Of a stretch of DNA of 64,000 nucleotides, positions 10,525 to 17,751 are shown piece after piece. The stretch comes from Pseudomonas promysalinigenes (lineage in GTDB: Bacteria; Pseudomonadota; Gammaproteobacteria; Pseudomonadales; Pseudomonadaceae), in assembly GCF_014269025.2 (NCBI RefSeq), contig NZ_CP077094.1:3534001-3598000 (forward strand), written 5' to 3'. Under the pieces are notes generated by a model, which worked only from the letters and a program-made list of their open reading frames with translations, was not told the DNA's origin and searched no databases. Every line of letters begins with the position of its first letter. The first letter of the stretch is position 1. The position numbers were made by a program, and so were the translations under genes.

Positions 10525-12156
10525 TCAGACCTTGCCCGGCAGTTTGATATGCCGGGCATACCAAGGCCTGCGCGGGGTGCGCCGCAGCAAGGGGTCCACG
10601 TCCCGCTCACCGCTGAAGGCAATGCGCAGCGCAAGCTTCATGGCTTCGACTTCCATCTCCCCCGCCCCGCCTCCAGCATCGGAAATGCCACCGCAGCCAT
10701 GGGTGATCGGCCCGAGCCATGGGTCACCGACCTGCACCCACCGCCCCGGTGCGAACCAGGACACACCGTTGACCTGCCGGCGCTGCACTTCACCCGGATG
10801 GGCGCGCTCGTGGGCCCGGTACCAGTCTTCGATGCGATCGTCGATCCAGCCATGAAAGCGCCAGAACACTGGGTTCACGTGGGACGAAAACGGGTCGCCC
10901 AGGAAGTCGTTTTCCTCACGGAACCAGCGCGCAGCGTAATCGGTCTGGTCGCGGTCACCCATCACCGGGGCGCCGTTGGAGGGGTCGCGGGTGACGGTGG
11001 CCCAGCGCATGTGCAACCAGTCATGAATGTTCAGTTCCACCTGTGAGCCGAATTCCCCCAGGGTCAGGCGGCTGAGGTAGTCCGGGTCCTGATACTGCGA
11101 CTCCCACACCTGAAAGTTACTGAAGAAAGTCTGTGCCGCCTTGATGCCATGCAACCACTGGCTGAGTTCTTCATCATCAGCCGCCACCCAGGCCGGTGGC
11201 ACCGAGTTGCCATCGTGGTTCTCCTGATAGCGGATGAACCCCACGCGGTCGTACTCCAGCTGCGGTGACGGCAGTGGCAATTGCGTCCAGTTCGGCAGGC
11301 CAGGCTGCAGGCCGCGTGCATGCCCCAGCATGTGCCGGTGCATGAACAGAAAATCTTCGCCGGACCCATTGAGGTGCTTGCGCCGGCCCCGAGCGCTGCG
11401 TTCCGCGTCACGCGGGCCTGGTTGCCAGCCAGCGCCTCGCAGGGCATCGCGCTTGGCCTCGGGCAAGCGGTGCCATTTGTCCCGAGTGGCATGCCATACC
11501 TGATGGAACAGGCGGTGCTCCGGGGAGTTCAGCCAGGCCATGAGCGTGGGTGCCAACGGCGTGACCTGGCGTGCTTCGGGGAAGGCGCGTTTGCTGGCAA
11601 CGAACTGGTTGTCAGGCTCAGGGCTCAGCAGTGGCCGATCGATGCGCCGGATGCGGCCGGTCAGGGTGCCTGCGCCCGCATTGCCCCATGAGGCCCATAC
11701 CTCATCGAGGGTCGCCTCCAGCTCATGGCTAGGTGCTGACGCCCCCGCCGGCACCAGGCGCCAGCGCACGTTGCCCGCATCGGCAGCAACCAGCTCGCCC
11801 AGCACTCGGTAGCGAGGCTGTTCGTTGCCGCGCAGTTGCTGTGCGACATCGACAAAGCCGCGCAGCGCGCGGCCCGTCGGCCCGACATCGAGCAGGAGTT
11901 GCAGGCCCTGCAGCGGCAAGCCCTCAAGCCCAGCATCGGCACCAGTCAAGCGCAGGTCCCAGATACCGCGCAGTTTGTCGGCGATGCGCATGCCGGGCTC
12001 GCTGGCTGCTTCGACAATGGCCTCGCCCGCTGTCTGCACTTCATCCTTGCCCAGCGGCTCGTCGTTGTCCTGGGGCTGGCGCGCATACCACGCAGCCGAG
12101 CCCGCCGCCCCCGCAACCGCTAGCCCCACCATGAACCCACGCCTGGAAAACCTCAT
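10525..12156 (-). CDS. pvdP: PvdP, periplasmic tyrosinase of pyoverdine chromophore maturation
   Basis: A 543-residue Tat-exported protein. The start at 12156 (MRFSRRGFMVGLAVAG) places the twin-arginine motif SRRGF at the N-terminus; an upstream start at 12183 adds nine residues. After a beta-rich N-terminal region, the copper domain shows histidines in HRLFHQVWHATRDKWHRL and in NPVFWRFHGWIDDRIEDWY. In P. aeruginosa PvdP oxidises the tyrosine-derived part of ferribactin to form the dihydroxyquinoline chromophore. It is divergent from pvdM, with back-to-back PvdS boxes between them. A perfect 8-bp inverted repeat (10534-10557) lies within its last codons but has no T run. Confidence 0.93.
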   Translation of the reverse strand: MRFSRRGFMVGLAVAGAAGSAAWYARQPQDNDEPLGKDEVQTAGEAIVEAASEPGMRIADKLRGIWDLRLTGADAGLEGLPLQGLQLLLDVGPTGRALRGFVDVAQQLRGNEQPRYRVLGELVAADAGNVRWRLVPAGASAPSHELEATLDEVWASWGNAGAGTLTGRIRRIDRPLLSPEPDNQFVASKRAFPEARQVTPLAPTLMAWLNSPEHRLFHQVWHATRDKWHRLPEAKRDALRGAGWQPGPRDAERSARGRRKHLNGSGEDFLFMHRHMLGHARGLQPGLPNWTQLPLPSPQLEYDRVGFIRYQENHDGNSVPPAWVAADDEELSQWLHGIKAAQTFFSNFQVWESQYQDPDYLSRLTLGEFGSQVELNIHDWLHMRWATVTRDPSNGAPVMGDRDQTDYAARWFREENDFLGDPFSSHVNPVFWRFHGWIDDRIEDWYRAHERAHPGEVQRRQVNGVSWFAPGRWVQVGDPWLGPITHGCGGISDAGGGAGEMEVEAMKLALRIAFSGERDVDPLLRRTPRRPWYARHIKLPGKV

Positions 12157-12198
12157 CGCCACATCCGTACCCGTGTCAGCCACGCCTATCGAGCTAGA

Positions 12199-12222
12199 AC
12201 GAGACGCCGCGCGGCAAATTTA
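12199..12222 (-). promoter_or_regulatory. PvdS iron-starvation box for pvdP
   Basis: On the minus strand TAAAT (12222-12218) is followed by exactly 16 bases and then CGT (12201-12199). This is an exact match to the PvdS (iron-starvation sigma factor) promoter consensus. It lies 43 bp upstream of the pvdP start at 12156. Confidence 0.9.
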
Positions 12223-12237
12223 ACGCCGGCGCGCTGC

Positions 12238-12261
12238 TAAATTTCCGGCTGCCGGCCTCGT
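12238..12261 (+). promoter_or_regulatory. PvdS iron-starvation box for pvdMNO
   Basis: TAAAT (12238-12242), 16 bases, then CGT (12259-12261): an exact consensus match, divergent from the pvdP box with only 15 bp between the two. It lies 61-67 bp upstream of the pvdM start candidates. Confidence 0.9.
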
Positions 12262-12322
12262 CCCTCCGTGACAGGCAAGCCCGGTAAGCGCGGCTGCCGT
12301 ATCGACCCTGGCAACCAACGGG

Positions 12323-13687
12323 ATGGCAATGAATACGACACGCTTGCGCAAGGCCCCCTACCTCGCAGCCCTGGCCCTGATCCTCGCAGCCGCAGGCGCC
12401 GCAGCCTGGTATTTCTTCATCTACCTGCCCGCCGGTTACCCGCGCGAGGTGATCAAACACGCCGAGCAACTGCAAGAGCGCATCCTTTCTTTCGACAGCC
12501 ACATCACCGTACCGCTGGATTTTGGCACCGAAGGCAAAGAGGCCGACAAGGATGGCAGCGGCCAGTTCGACCTGGTCAAGGCTGGGCGGGGGCGTTTGTC
12601 AGGCGCTGCGCTGACGATCTTTGGCTGGCCGGAAATCTGGAACGGCGACAACGCGCCCCATCGCCCCACCGCGGCCTTTGTCGATGAAGCGCGCCTGCAG
12701 CAGGAAATGCGCTACAAGATCCTTACCGGCATGGTCCGCGATTACCCCAACCAGGTTGCCATCGCCTATACCCCCGCCGATTTTCGCCGCCTGCATGGCG
12801 AGGGCAAATTTGCCATCTTCCTCAGCATGCTCAACGCCTATCCCCTGGGGCACGACCTCGATGCCCTGGACACCTGGGCTGCGCGCGGCATGCGCATGTT
12901 CGGTTTCAGCTACGTGGGCAACAATGACTGGGCCGACTCCTCGCGCCCGCTGCCGTTTCTCAACGACACCCCTGACGCCCTGGGCGGCCTATCGCCGCTG
13001 GGTGAGCAAGCGGTGGCTCGGCTCAACGACCTTGGCGTGATCATCGATGTCTCGCAGATGTCGACCCTGGCCCTGGAAGACGTGGCCCGCCTGAGCCGTG
13101 CGCCGATGGTCGCCTCCCACTCGGCACCGCGAGCGCTGGTAGATATCCCGCGCAACTTGAGCGACCACGAACTGCAAGCGATCAAACGCAGCGGCGGTGT
13201 GGTTCAGGTGGTGGGTTTTCCCGCCTACCTCAAGCCCCTGAGCCAAGGCACCTTGGACAAACTCAACGCGCTGCGCAAACGCTTCCACCTGCAGCCCTTG
13301 ACGGGCCTTGCCAATGCCTTGATGCCGGGCGATGCGATCATTGCCATCTGGCCGGAAAAGCGGTTCGGTGAGTACGCCAGCGCGCTGTACGCCATCCTCG
13401 ACGAAGAGCCCCGCGCCACGGTCAAGGACCTGGTCGACGCCATCGACTATACCGTGCGCAAAATCGGCATCGACCATGTTGGCATCGCCTCGGACTTCAA
13501 CGATGGCGGCGGCGTCACGGGGTGGATGAACGTCGGTGAATCGCGCAACGTCACCGCCGAGCTGATTCAGCGCGGGTACTCTGACGCGGACATCGCCAAG
13601 CTGTGGGGCGGCAATTTCCTGCGCGTGTGGGACACCGTGCAAAGCTTGGCCAAACCCAGTGCCATCAAACCAGCGGAGCGCGGCTGA
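12323..13687 (+). CDS. pvdM: PvdM, membrane dipeptidase-like pyoverdine maturation protein
   Basis: A 454-residue protein of the renal dipeptidase (peptidase M19) family. An N-terminal membrane anchor (about residues 11-33, YLAALALILAAAGAAAWYFFI) puts the body in the periplasm. Metal-site landmarks are SFDSHITVPLDFG near the N-terminus, APMVASHSAPRALVDIPRN in the middle and IDHVGIASDFNDGGGV near the end. In P. aeruginosa PvdM is required together with PvdP for ferribactin oxidation, and no peptidase activity is established for it. ATG 12323 (MAMNTTRLRK) and ATG 12329 are both possible starts. The stop overlaps the pvdN start by 1 bp (TGATG). Confidence 0.92.
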   Translation: MAMNTTRLRKAPYLAALALILAAAGAAAWYFFIYLPAGYPREVIKHAEQLQERILSFDSHITVPLDFGTEGKEADKDGSGQFDLVKAGRGRLSGAALTIFGWPEIWNGDNAPHRPTAAFVDEARLQQEMRYKILTGMVRDYPNQVAIAYTPADFRRLHGEGKFAIFLSMLNAYPLGHDLDALDTWAARGMRMFGFSYVGNNDWADSSRPLPFLNDTPDALGGLSPLGEQAVARLNDLGVIIDVSQMSTLALEDVARLSRAPMVASHSAPRALVDIPRNLSDHELQAIKRSGGVVQVVGFPAYLKPLSQGTLDKLNALRKRFHLQPLTGLANALMPGDAIIAIWPEKRFGEYASALYAILDEEPRATVKDLVDAIDYTVRKIGIDHVGIASDFNDGGGVTGWMNVGESRNVTAELIQRGYSDADIAKLWGGNFLRVWDTVQSLAKPSAIKPAERG

Positions 13688-14976
13688 TGAACGCACGTCG
13701 GCGCTTTCTCAAACAGGCAGGCCTGCTGGCCGCCGCCCTACCGCTGACCGGCAATTTTGCCCAGACGGCGCTGGCCGTCACGCCGCTGGCAACGCCCGAC
13801 CAGAACAAATGGCAAGCCCTGCGCCAGCAGTTCGACCTGGACCCGGCCTACCTGCACTTTTGCAATTTCCTGCTCGCCTCCCACCCGCGCGTGGTAACTG
13901 AGGCCATCGCCCGTTTTCGCACTCGATTGGATCAGAACCCCGGCGAAATGGTCGATTGGGACCGCGAAGAACTGTGGGGCTACGAAAACCAGGTGCGTGC
14001 CTGGGCTGGGCGTTACTTCGCCGTACAGCCAGGCCAGGTGGCCCTGACAGGCAGCACCACCGAGGGCTTGTCGATGATCTATGGCGGCCTGCAGGTGGCG
14101 CCGGGCAAGGAGATCCTGGTCAGCGCCCATGAGCACTATTCGACCAACACTCGGCTGGATTACCGCGAACGGCTTATGGGTACCAAGGTGCGCCGGGTGG
14201 CGCTGTTCAAGGACCCGCACCAGGTTTCGGTGGACGAAATACTCGGCAATATCCGCCAGGCCATCCGCCCCGAAACCCGTGTGCTGGGCATGACCTGGGT
14301 GCAGTCTGGCAGCGGCGTGAAGCTGCCGATCCGCGAGGTCGGTGAACTGGTGAACCAGCTCAACCAGCAACGCGACGAGCAGGACCGAATCATCTACGTG
14401 GTGGATGGCGTACACGGGTTCGGCATCGAGGACGTAACCTTCGCTGACTTCAACTGCGACTACTTCATCGCCGGCACCCACAAGTGGTTGTTCGGCCCAC
14501 GCGGTACCGGCGTGATCATCGCTCGCCACGCCAAGCCACAGCCTTACCTGGTGCCGAGCCTGCCGACGTTCACCAAAGGTGAAAACTTCGGCACCTTGAT
14601 GACCCCTGGCGGTTACCACGCCTTCGATCATCGCCTGGCCCTGGGCAAAGCGTTCGAGCTGCACCTGCAACTGGGCAAGGCCGATGTCCAGGCTCGCGTG
14701 CATCAACTCAATGACTACCTCAAGCAGCGGCTGGCCGAGCACCCCAAGGTGCAGCTGGTCACCCCTCGCAGCAGCCAGCTTTCCGCAGGGTTCACCTTCT
14801 TTCGCGTCGAAGGCCGCGACTGCGACGCCGTCGCCCGCCACCTGATGGCCAACAAGGTCATCAGTGATGCCGTCGACCGTGACGTGGGCCCAGTGGTGCG
14901 CCTGGCCCCAAGCCTGCTCAACGACGAAGCCGAGATCGACCGGTTGATGGCGATCCTCGCGCCACAACTCACCTGA
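13687..14976 (+). CDS. pvdN: PvdN, Tat-exported PLP enzyme modifying the pyoverdine glutamate side chain
   Basis: A 429-residue fold-type I PLP enzyme (class V aminotransferase/cysteine desulfurase type). The twin-arginine signal is NARRRFLKQAGLLAAALPL. The PLP lysine lies in FIAGTHKWLFGPRGTGVI, preceded by the aspartate-containing VVDGVHGFG. In fluorescent pseudomonads PvdN converts the N-terminal glutamate of the chromophore to succinamide in the periplasm, so this strain probably makes a succinamide or succinate side chain (inference). The start at 13687 overlaps the pvdM stop, which indicates translational coupling. pvdO follows after 25 bp. Confidence 0.93.
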   Translation: MNARRRFLKQAGLLAAALPLTGNFAQTALAVTPLATPDQNKWQALRQQFDLDPAYLHFCNFLLASHPRVVTEAIARFRTRLDQNPGEMVDWDREELWGYENQVRAWAGRYFAVQPGQVALTGSTTEGLSMIYGGLQVAPGKEILVSAHEHYSTNTRLDYRERLMGTKVRRVALFKDPHQVSVDEILGNIRQAIRPETRVLGMTWVQSGSGVKLPIREVGELVNQLNQQRDEQDRIIYVVDGVHGFGIEDVTFADFNCDYFIAGTHKWLFGPRGTGVIIARHAKPQPYLVPSLPTFTKGENFGTLMTPGGYHAFDHRLALGKAFELHLQLGKADVQARVHQLNDYLKQRLAEHPKVQLVTPRSSQLSAGFTFFRVEGRDCDAVARHLMANKVISDAVDRDVGPVVRLAPSLLNDEAEIDRLMAILAPQLT

Positions 14977-15001
14977 CATTGTTGCCTTTAAAGAGAACCC
15001 T

Positions 15002-15856
15002 ATGGCTATGTTCAAACCCTTGGCCCTGATGGCCGCCCTGTTCGCCAGCGCCCCGGCCTTGGCCGCCGACGCGCCCAAACCCGGCAAGATTTTCAAGGAC
15101 TGCAAGGATTGCCCGGAGATGGTGGTGCTGCCCGCCGGCAGCTTCACCATGGGCGTGCCGGATGATGAAGTGGGCCGCCAGCCCGACGAAGGCCCGATGC
15201 ACACCGTGACCTTCGCCAAGCCCTTTGCGGTCAGCCGCTTCCAGGTCCAGGCCAAGCAGATGCAAGCCTGGCAACGCGAAGCCAAGGTCACCCTGCCCGA
15301 CGGCGACGACCGCCCAGGCCGGCGCTGCACCAATGGCAAGCCTAGCTACCCGCAAGGCCCGGACCAACCGGCGGTATGCATCAGCTATGACGAGGTCAAG
15401 GCCTACGTTGCCTGGCTGTCCAAGAAAACCGGCAAGCACTACCGCATGCTCAGCGAGGCCGAACGTGAATATGGCGCCCGTGCAGGCTCCAGCGGCCCAT
15501 TCCCGTTCCCGTTCGACGAAGGCAAGCAATACAGCATCGCCAAACACGCCAACACCTACGGCGCCGCCGACGGCTTTAACTACACCTCGCCTGCCGGCAG
15601 CTTCCCGGCTAACGCCTTCGGCCTCTACGACATGCACGGCAACGTCTACGAATGGGTAGCCGACTGCATGCACGACAGCTACGTAGGCGCGCCCAGCGAT
15701 GGCAGCGCGTGGATGGAAGCAAGCTGCGAGTACAACCACATCCGCGGCAACGACTACAGTGAAGCGCCGGTGTTTTCCCGCTCGGGTAACCGCAACTACC
15801 GCGAACCCTATGTACGCGGCGACTGGTTGGGGTTTCGGGTAGCTCGAGAGCTGTAA
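15002..15856 (+). CDS. pvdO: PvdO, FGE/sulfatase-modifying-factor-like pyoverdine oxidation protein
   Basis: A 284-residue periplasmic protein. It has a signal peptide (MAMFKPLALMAALFASAPALAA) and one formylglycine-generating-enzyme (SUMF1) domain. Family blocks seen are MVVLPAGSFTMGVPDDE, YRMLSEAEREYGARAG, YDMHGNVYEWVADC and the ending WLGFRVAREL. In studied pseudomonads PvdO carries out the last oxidation, from dihydropyoverdine to pyoverdine. It is the third gene of pvdMNO, and a stem-loop follows 22 bp after the stop. Confidence 0.94.
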   Translation: MAMFKPLALMAALFASAPALAADAPKPGKIFKDCKDCPEMVVLPAGSFTMGVPDDEVGRQPDEGPMHTVTFAKPFAVSRFQVQAKQMQAWQREAKVTLPDGDDRPGRRCTNGKPSYPQGPDQPAVCISYDEVKAYVAWLSKKTGKHYRMLSEAEREYGARAGSSGPFPFPFDEGKQYSIAKHANTYGAADGFNYTSPAGSFPANAFGLYDMHGNVYEWVADCMHDSYVGAPSDGSAWMEASCEYNHIRGNDYSEAPVFSRSGNRNYREPYVRGDWLGFRVAREL

Positions 15857-15877
15857 CCCGCGCGGTCATCCAGACGA

Positions 15878-15900
15878 CCCAGGCTCGATAGCCTGGGCTT
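15878..15900 (+). terminator. Probable terminator of pvdMNO
   Basis: A perfect 8-bp stem (CCCAGGCT at 15878-15885, CGAT loop, AGCCTGGG at 15890-15897) follows pvdO. The following CTTGCT is a poor T run. It ends only a few bases before the pvdE promoter box. Confidence 0.5.
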
Positions 15901-15902
15901 GC

Positions 15903-15926
15903 TAAATAAGAACCCTTCTCGAACGT
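15903..15926 (+). promoter_or_regulatory. PvdS iron-starvation box for pvdE
   Basis: TAAAT (15903-15907), 16 bases, CGT (15924-15926): an exact PvdS consensus 83 bp upstream of pvdE. It gives pvdE its own promoter in addition to any read-through from pvdMNO. Confidence 0.88.
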
Positions 15927-16008
15927 CTTCCTCACAGGGCAATGGCCCGCACGGCGCCTGCCTGACGCAGCGCCCAAAGCGCTCGCGCGCATCCACCAGG
16001 AACCCACA

Positions 16009-17667
16009 ATGAACCGATCGTCCCCTGGCGCACTTCGCGAACTCCTCGGCTTGCTCAAACCCTACCGCCTGATTGTCGCCGCTGCCATCGGCCTTGGTAT
16101 CGTGGGCGGCCTCTGCATTACCGTGCTGCTGGCCAACATCAACAACCTCTTGCATACCCCTGGCGCACTGAGCTGGGGCGTGGTGCTGGCGTTCGCGGGC
16201 ATTTGCCTGGTGGCGCTGGGCGCCTCCATCGCTTCGGACATCGGCACCAACTATGTCGGCCAGCACGTGATCGCGAGCTTGCGCCGTGACCTGGGCGAAA
16301 AAGTGCTCAGTGCGCCGATCGAGCAGATCGAGCGCTACCGCAGCCACCGCCTGATACCGGTGCTGACCCATGACGTTGACACCATCAGTGACTTCGCCTT
16401 CGCGTTCGCCCCGCTGGCCATCTCGCTGTCGGTGACCCTGGGCTGCCTGGGGTATCTGGCGCACTTATCCTGGCCTATGTTTCTGATCGCCGCGCTTGCG
16501 GTGCTGATAGGTACAGGCGTGCAATACATCGCACGCATACGTGGCATCCGGGGGTTCAATGCGGCGCGTGAAGCTGAAGACGAATTGCAGAAGCATTACG
16601 ACGGTGTAGCTTCTGGTGCCAAGGAACTGCGCATCAGCCGCCCGCGTCGCCAGCGTATGTTCAACGACCGCATCAGCCGTACGGCGAACTACATCCGCGA
16701 CACTCACGTGCGCTCGATCAACATTTTCGTCATCGCCAAAAGCCTTGGCTCGATGCTGTTCTTTGTGGTGATCGGCCTGGTGCTGGCCCTGCAACAGGCG
16801 CAACTGGTCAGCGACCCCAAGGTGACCAGCGGCTTCGTGCTGGTGTTGCTGTACATGAAAGGGCCACTTGAGCACTTGGTCTCGACCCTGCCCATCGTCA
16901 GCCGCGCGCAGATTGCCTTGCGTCGCATTGCCGAGCTGTCGCAGCAGTTTTCCTCGCCCGAACCGCACCTGCTGCTCGATGCCCCTGATGTGCCTGACCG
17001 GGAAATCCAAAGCCTGGAGCTGCGCAATGTGCGCTTTGCCTTCCCGCCAGTAGAAGGTGCTGCGCCCTTCGCCCTTGGGCCGATCAACCTGCGAATAGAA
17101 CAGGGCGACATCCTGTTCATCGTCGGCGAGAACGGCTGCGGCAAGACCACCCTGATCAAGCTGCTGCTGGGCCTGTACGCGCCCCATGAAGGCGAGATAG
17201 TACTGGACGGCCAGAGCGTTACCGCCAGCAACCGCGACGACTACCGCCAGCTGTTCACCACCGTGTTTGCCGACTATTACCTGTTCGATGACCTGCTGCA
17301 GGACGGCCAGGCGTTGCCCGAGGACGCCGGCAACTATTTACAACGACTGGAAATCGCCCACAAGGTGCAGATCCGCGACGGGGCCTTCACCACCACGGAT
17401 TTGTCCACCGGGCAACGCAAACGCTTGGCGCTGATCAACGCTTGGCTGGAGCGGCGCCCTGTGCTGGTGTTCGACGAATGGGCGGCCGACCAGGACCCGA
17501 CATTCCGGCGCATCTTCTATACCGAGCTGCTGCCGGGGCTCAAGCGTATGGGCAAGACCATCATCGTCATCAGCCATGACGATCGCTACTTCGATGTGGC
17601 CGACCACCTGCTGCGCCTGCGCAACGGCAAGCGCGTGGAAGAAGAAATCACAGAATTTTCACATTGA
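16009..17667 (+). CDS. pvdE: PvdE, ABC exporter of the pyoverdine precursor
   Basis: A 552-residue half transporter of the cyclic-peptide exporter type. The N-terminal membrane domain has about six helices, ending near residue 300. It is fused to an ATPase with Walker A GENGCGKTTLIK (about residue 371), signature LSTGQRKRLALI and Walker B RPVLVFDEWAADQDP. It moves acylated ferribactin across the inner membrane to the periplasm, where PvdP, PvdM, PvdN and PvdO act. It has its own PvdS box and is followed after 84 bp by fpvA on the same strand. Confidence 0.95.
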   Translation: MNRSSPGALRELLGLLKPYRLIVAAAIGLGIVGGLCITVLLANINNLLHTPGALSWGVVLAFAGICLVALGASIASDIGTNYVGQHVIASLRRDLGEKVLSAPIEQIERYRSHRLIPVLTHDVDTISDFAFAFAPLAISLSVTLGCLGYLAHLSWPMFLIAALAVLIGTGVQYIARIRGIRGFNAAREAEDELQKHYDGVASGAKELRISRPRRQRMFNDRISRTANYIRDTHVRSINIFVIAKSLGSMLFFVVIGLVLALQQAQLVSDPKVTSGFVLVLLYMKGPLEHLVSTLPIVSRAQIALRRIAELSQQFSSPEPHLLLDAPDVPDREIQSLELRNVRFAFPPVEGAAPFALGPINLRIEQGDILFIVGENGCGKTTLIKLLLGLYAPHEGEIVLDGQSVTASNRDDYRQLFTTVFADYYLFDDLLQDGQALPEDAGNYLQRLEIAHKVQIRDGAFTTTDLSTGQRKRLALINAWLERRPVLVFDEWAADQDPTFRRIFYTELLPGLKRMGKTIIVISHDDRYFDVADHLLRLRNGKRVEEEITEFSH

Positions 17668-17699
17668 GCTTTCCGGTTCTGGGGCATCCGAACGTTACA

Positions 17700-17723
17700 T
17701 AAATGCAAATAACTCTCATAAGT
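17700..17723 (+). promoter_or_regulatory. Near-match to an iron-starvation box ahead of fpvA
   Basis: TAAAT at 17700-17704 is followed after 16 bases by AGT instead of CGT, 28 bp before fpvA. The A/T-rich stretch also loosely resembles a Fur site. fpvA in related species is served by the sister sigma factor FpvI, so the one-base difference could reflect another sigma factor rather than decay. Confidence 0.4.
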
Positions 17724-17751
17724 AATCTATCTGCTAACACTGAGTATCCGC

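Noticed and set aside
13738..15339. 533-codon minus-strand frame opposite pvdN and pvdO
   Set aside because: Antisense to two well-recognised genes, with no domain of its own.
16019..16030. Short match (CGTCCCCTG) to the 3' end of tRNA-Arg(CCT) as a possible attachment site
   Set aside because: Only about nine bases match and the site lies inside pvdE; chance is the simpler explanation.
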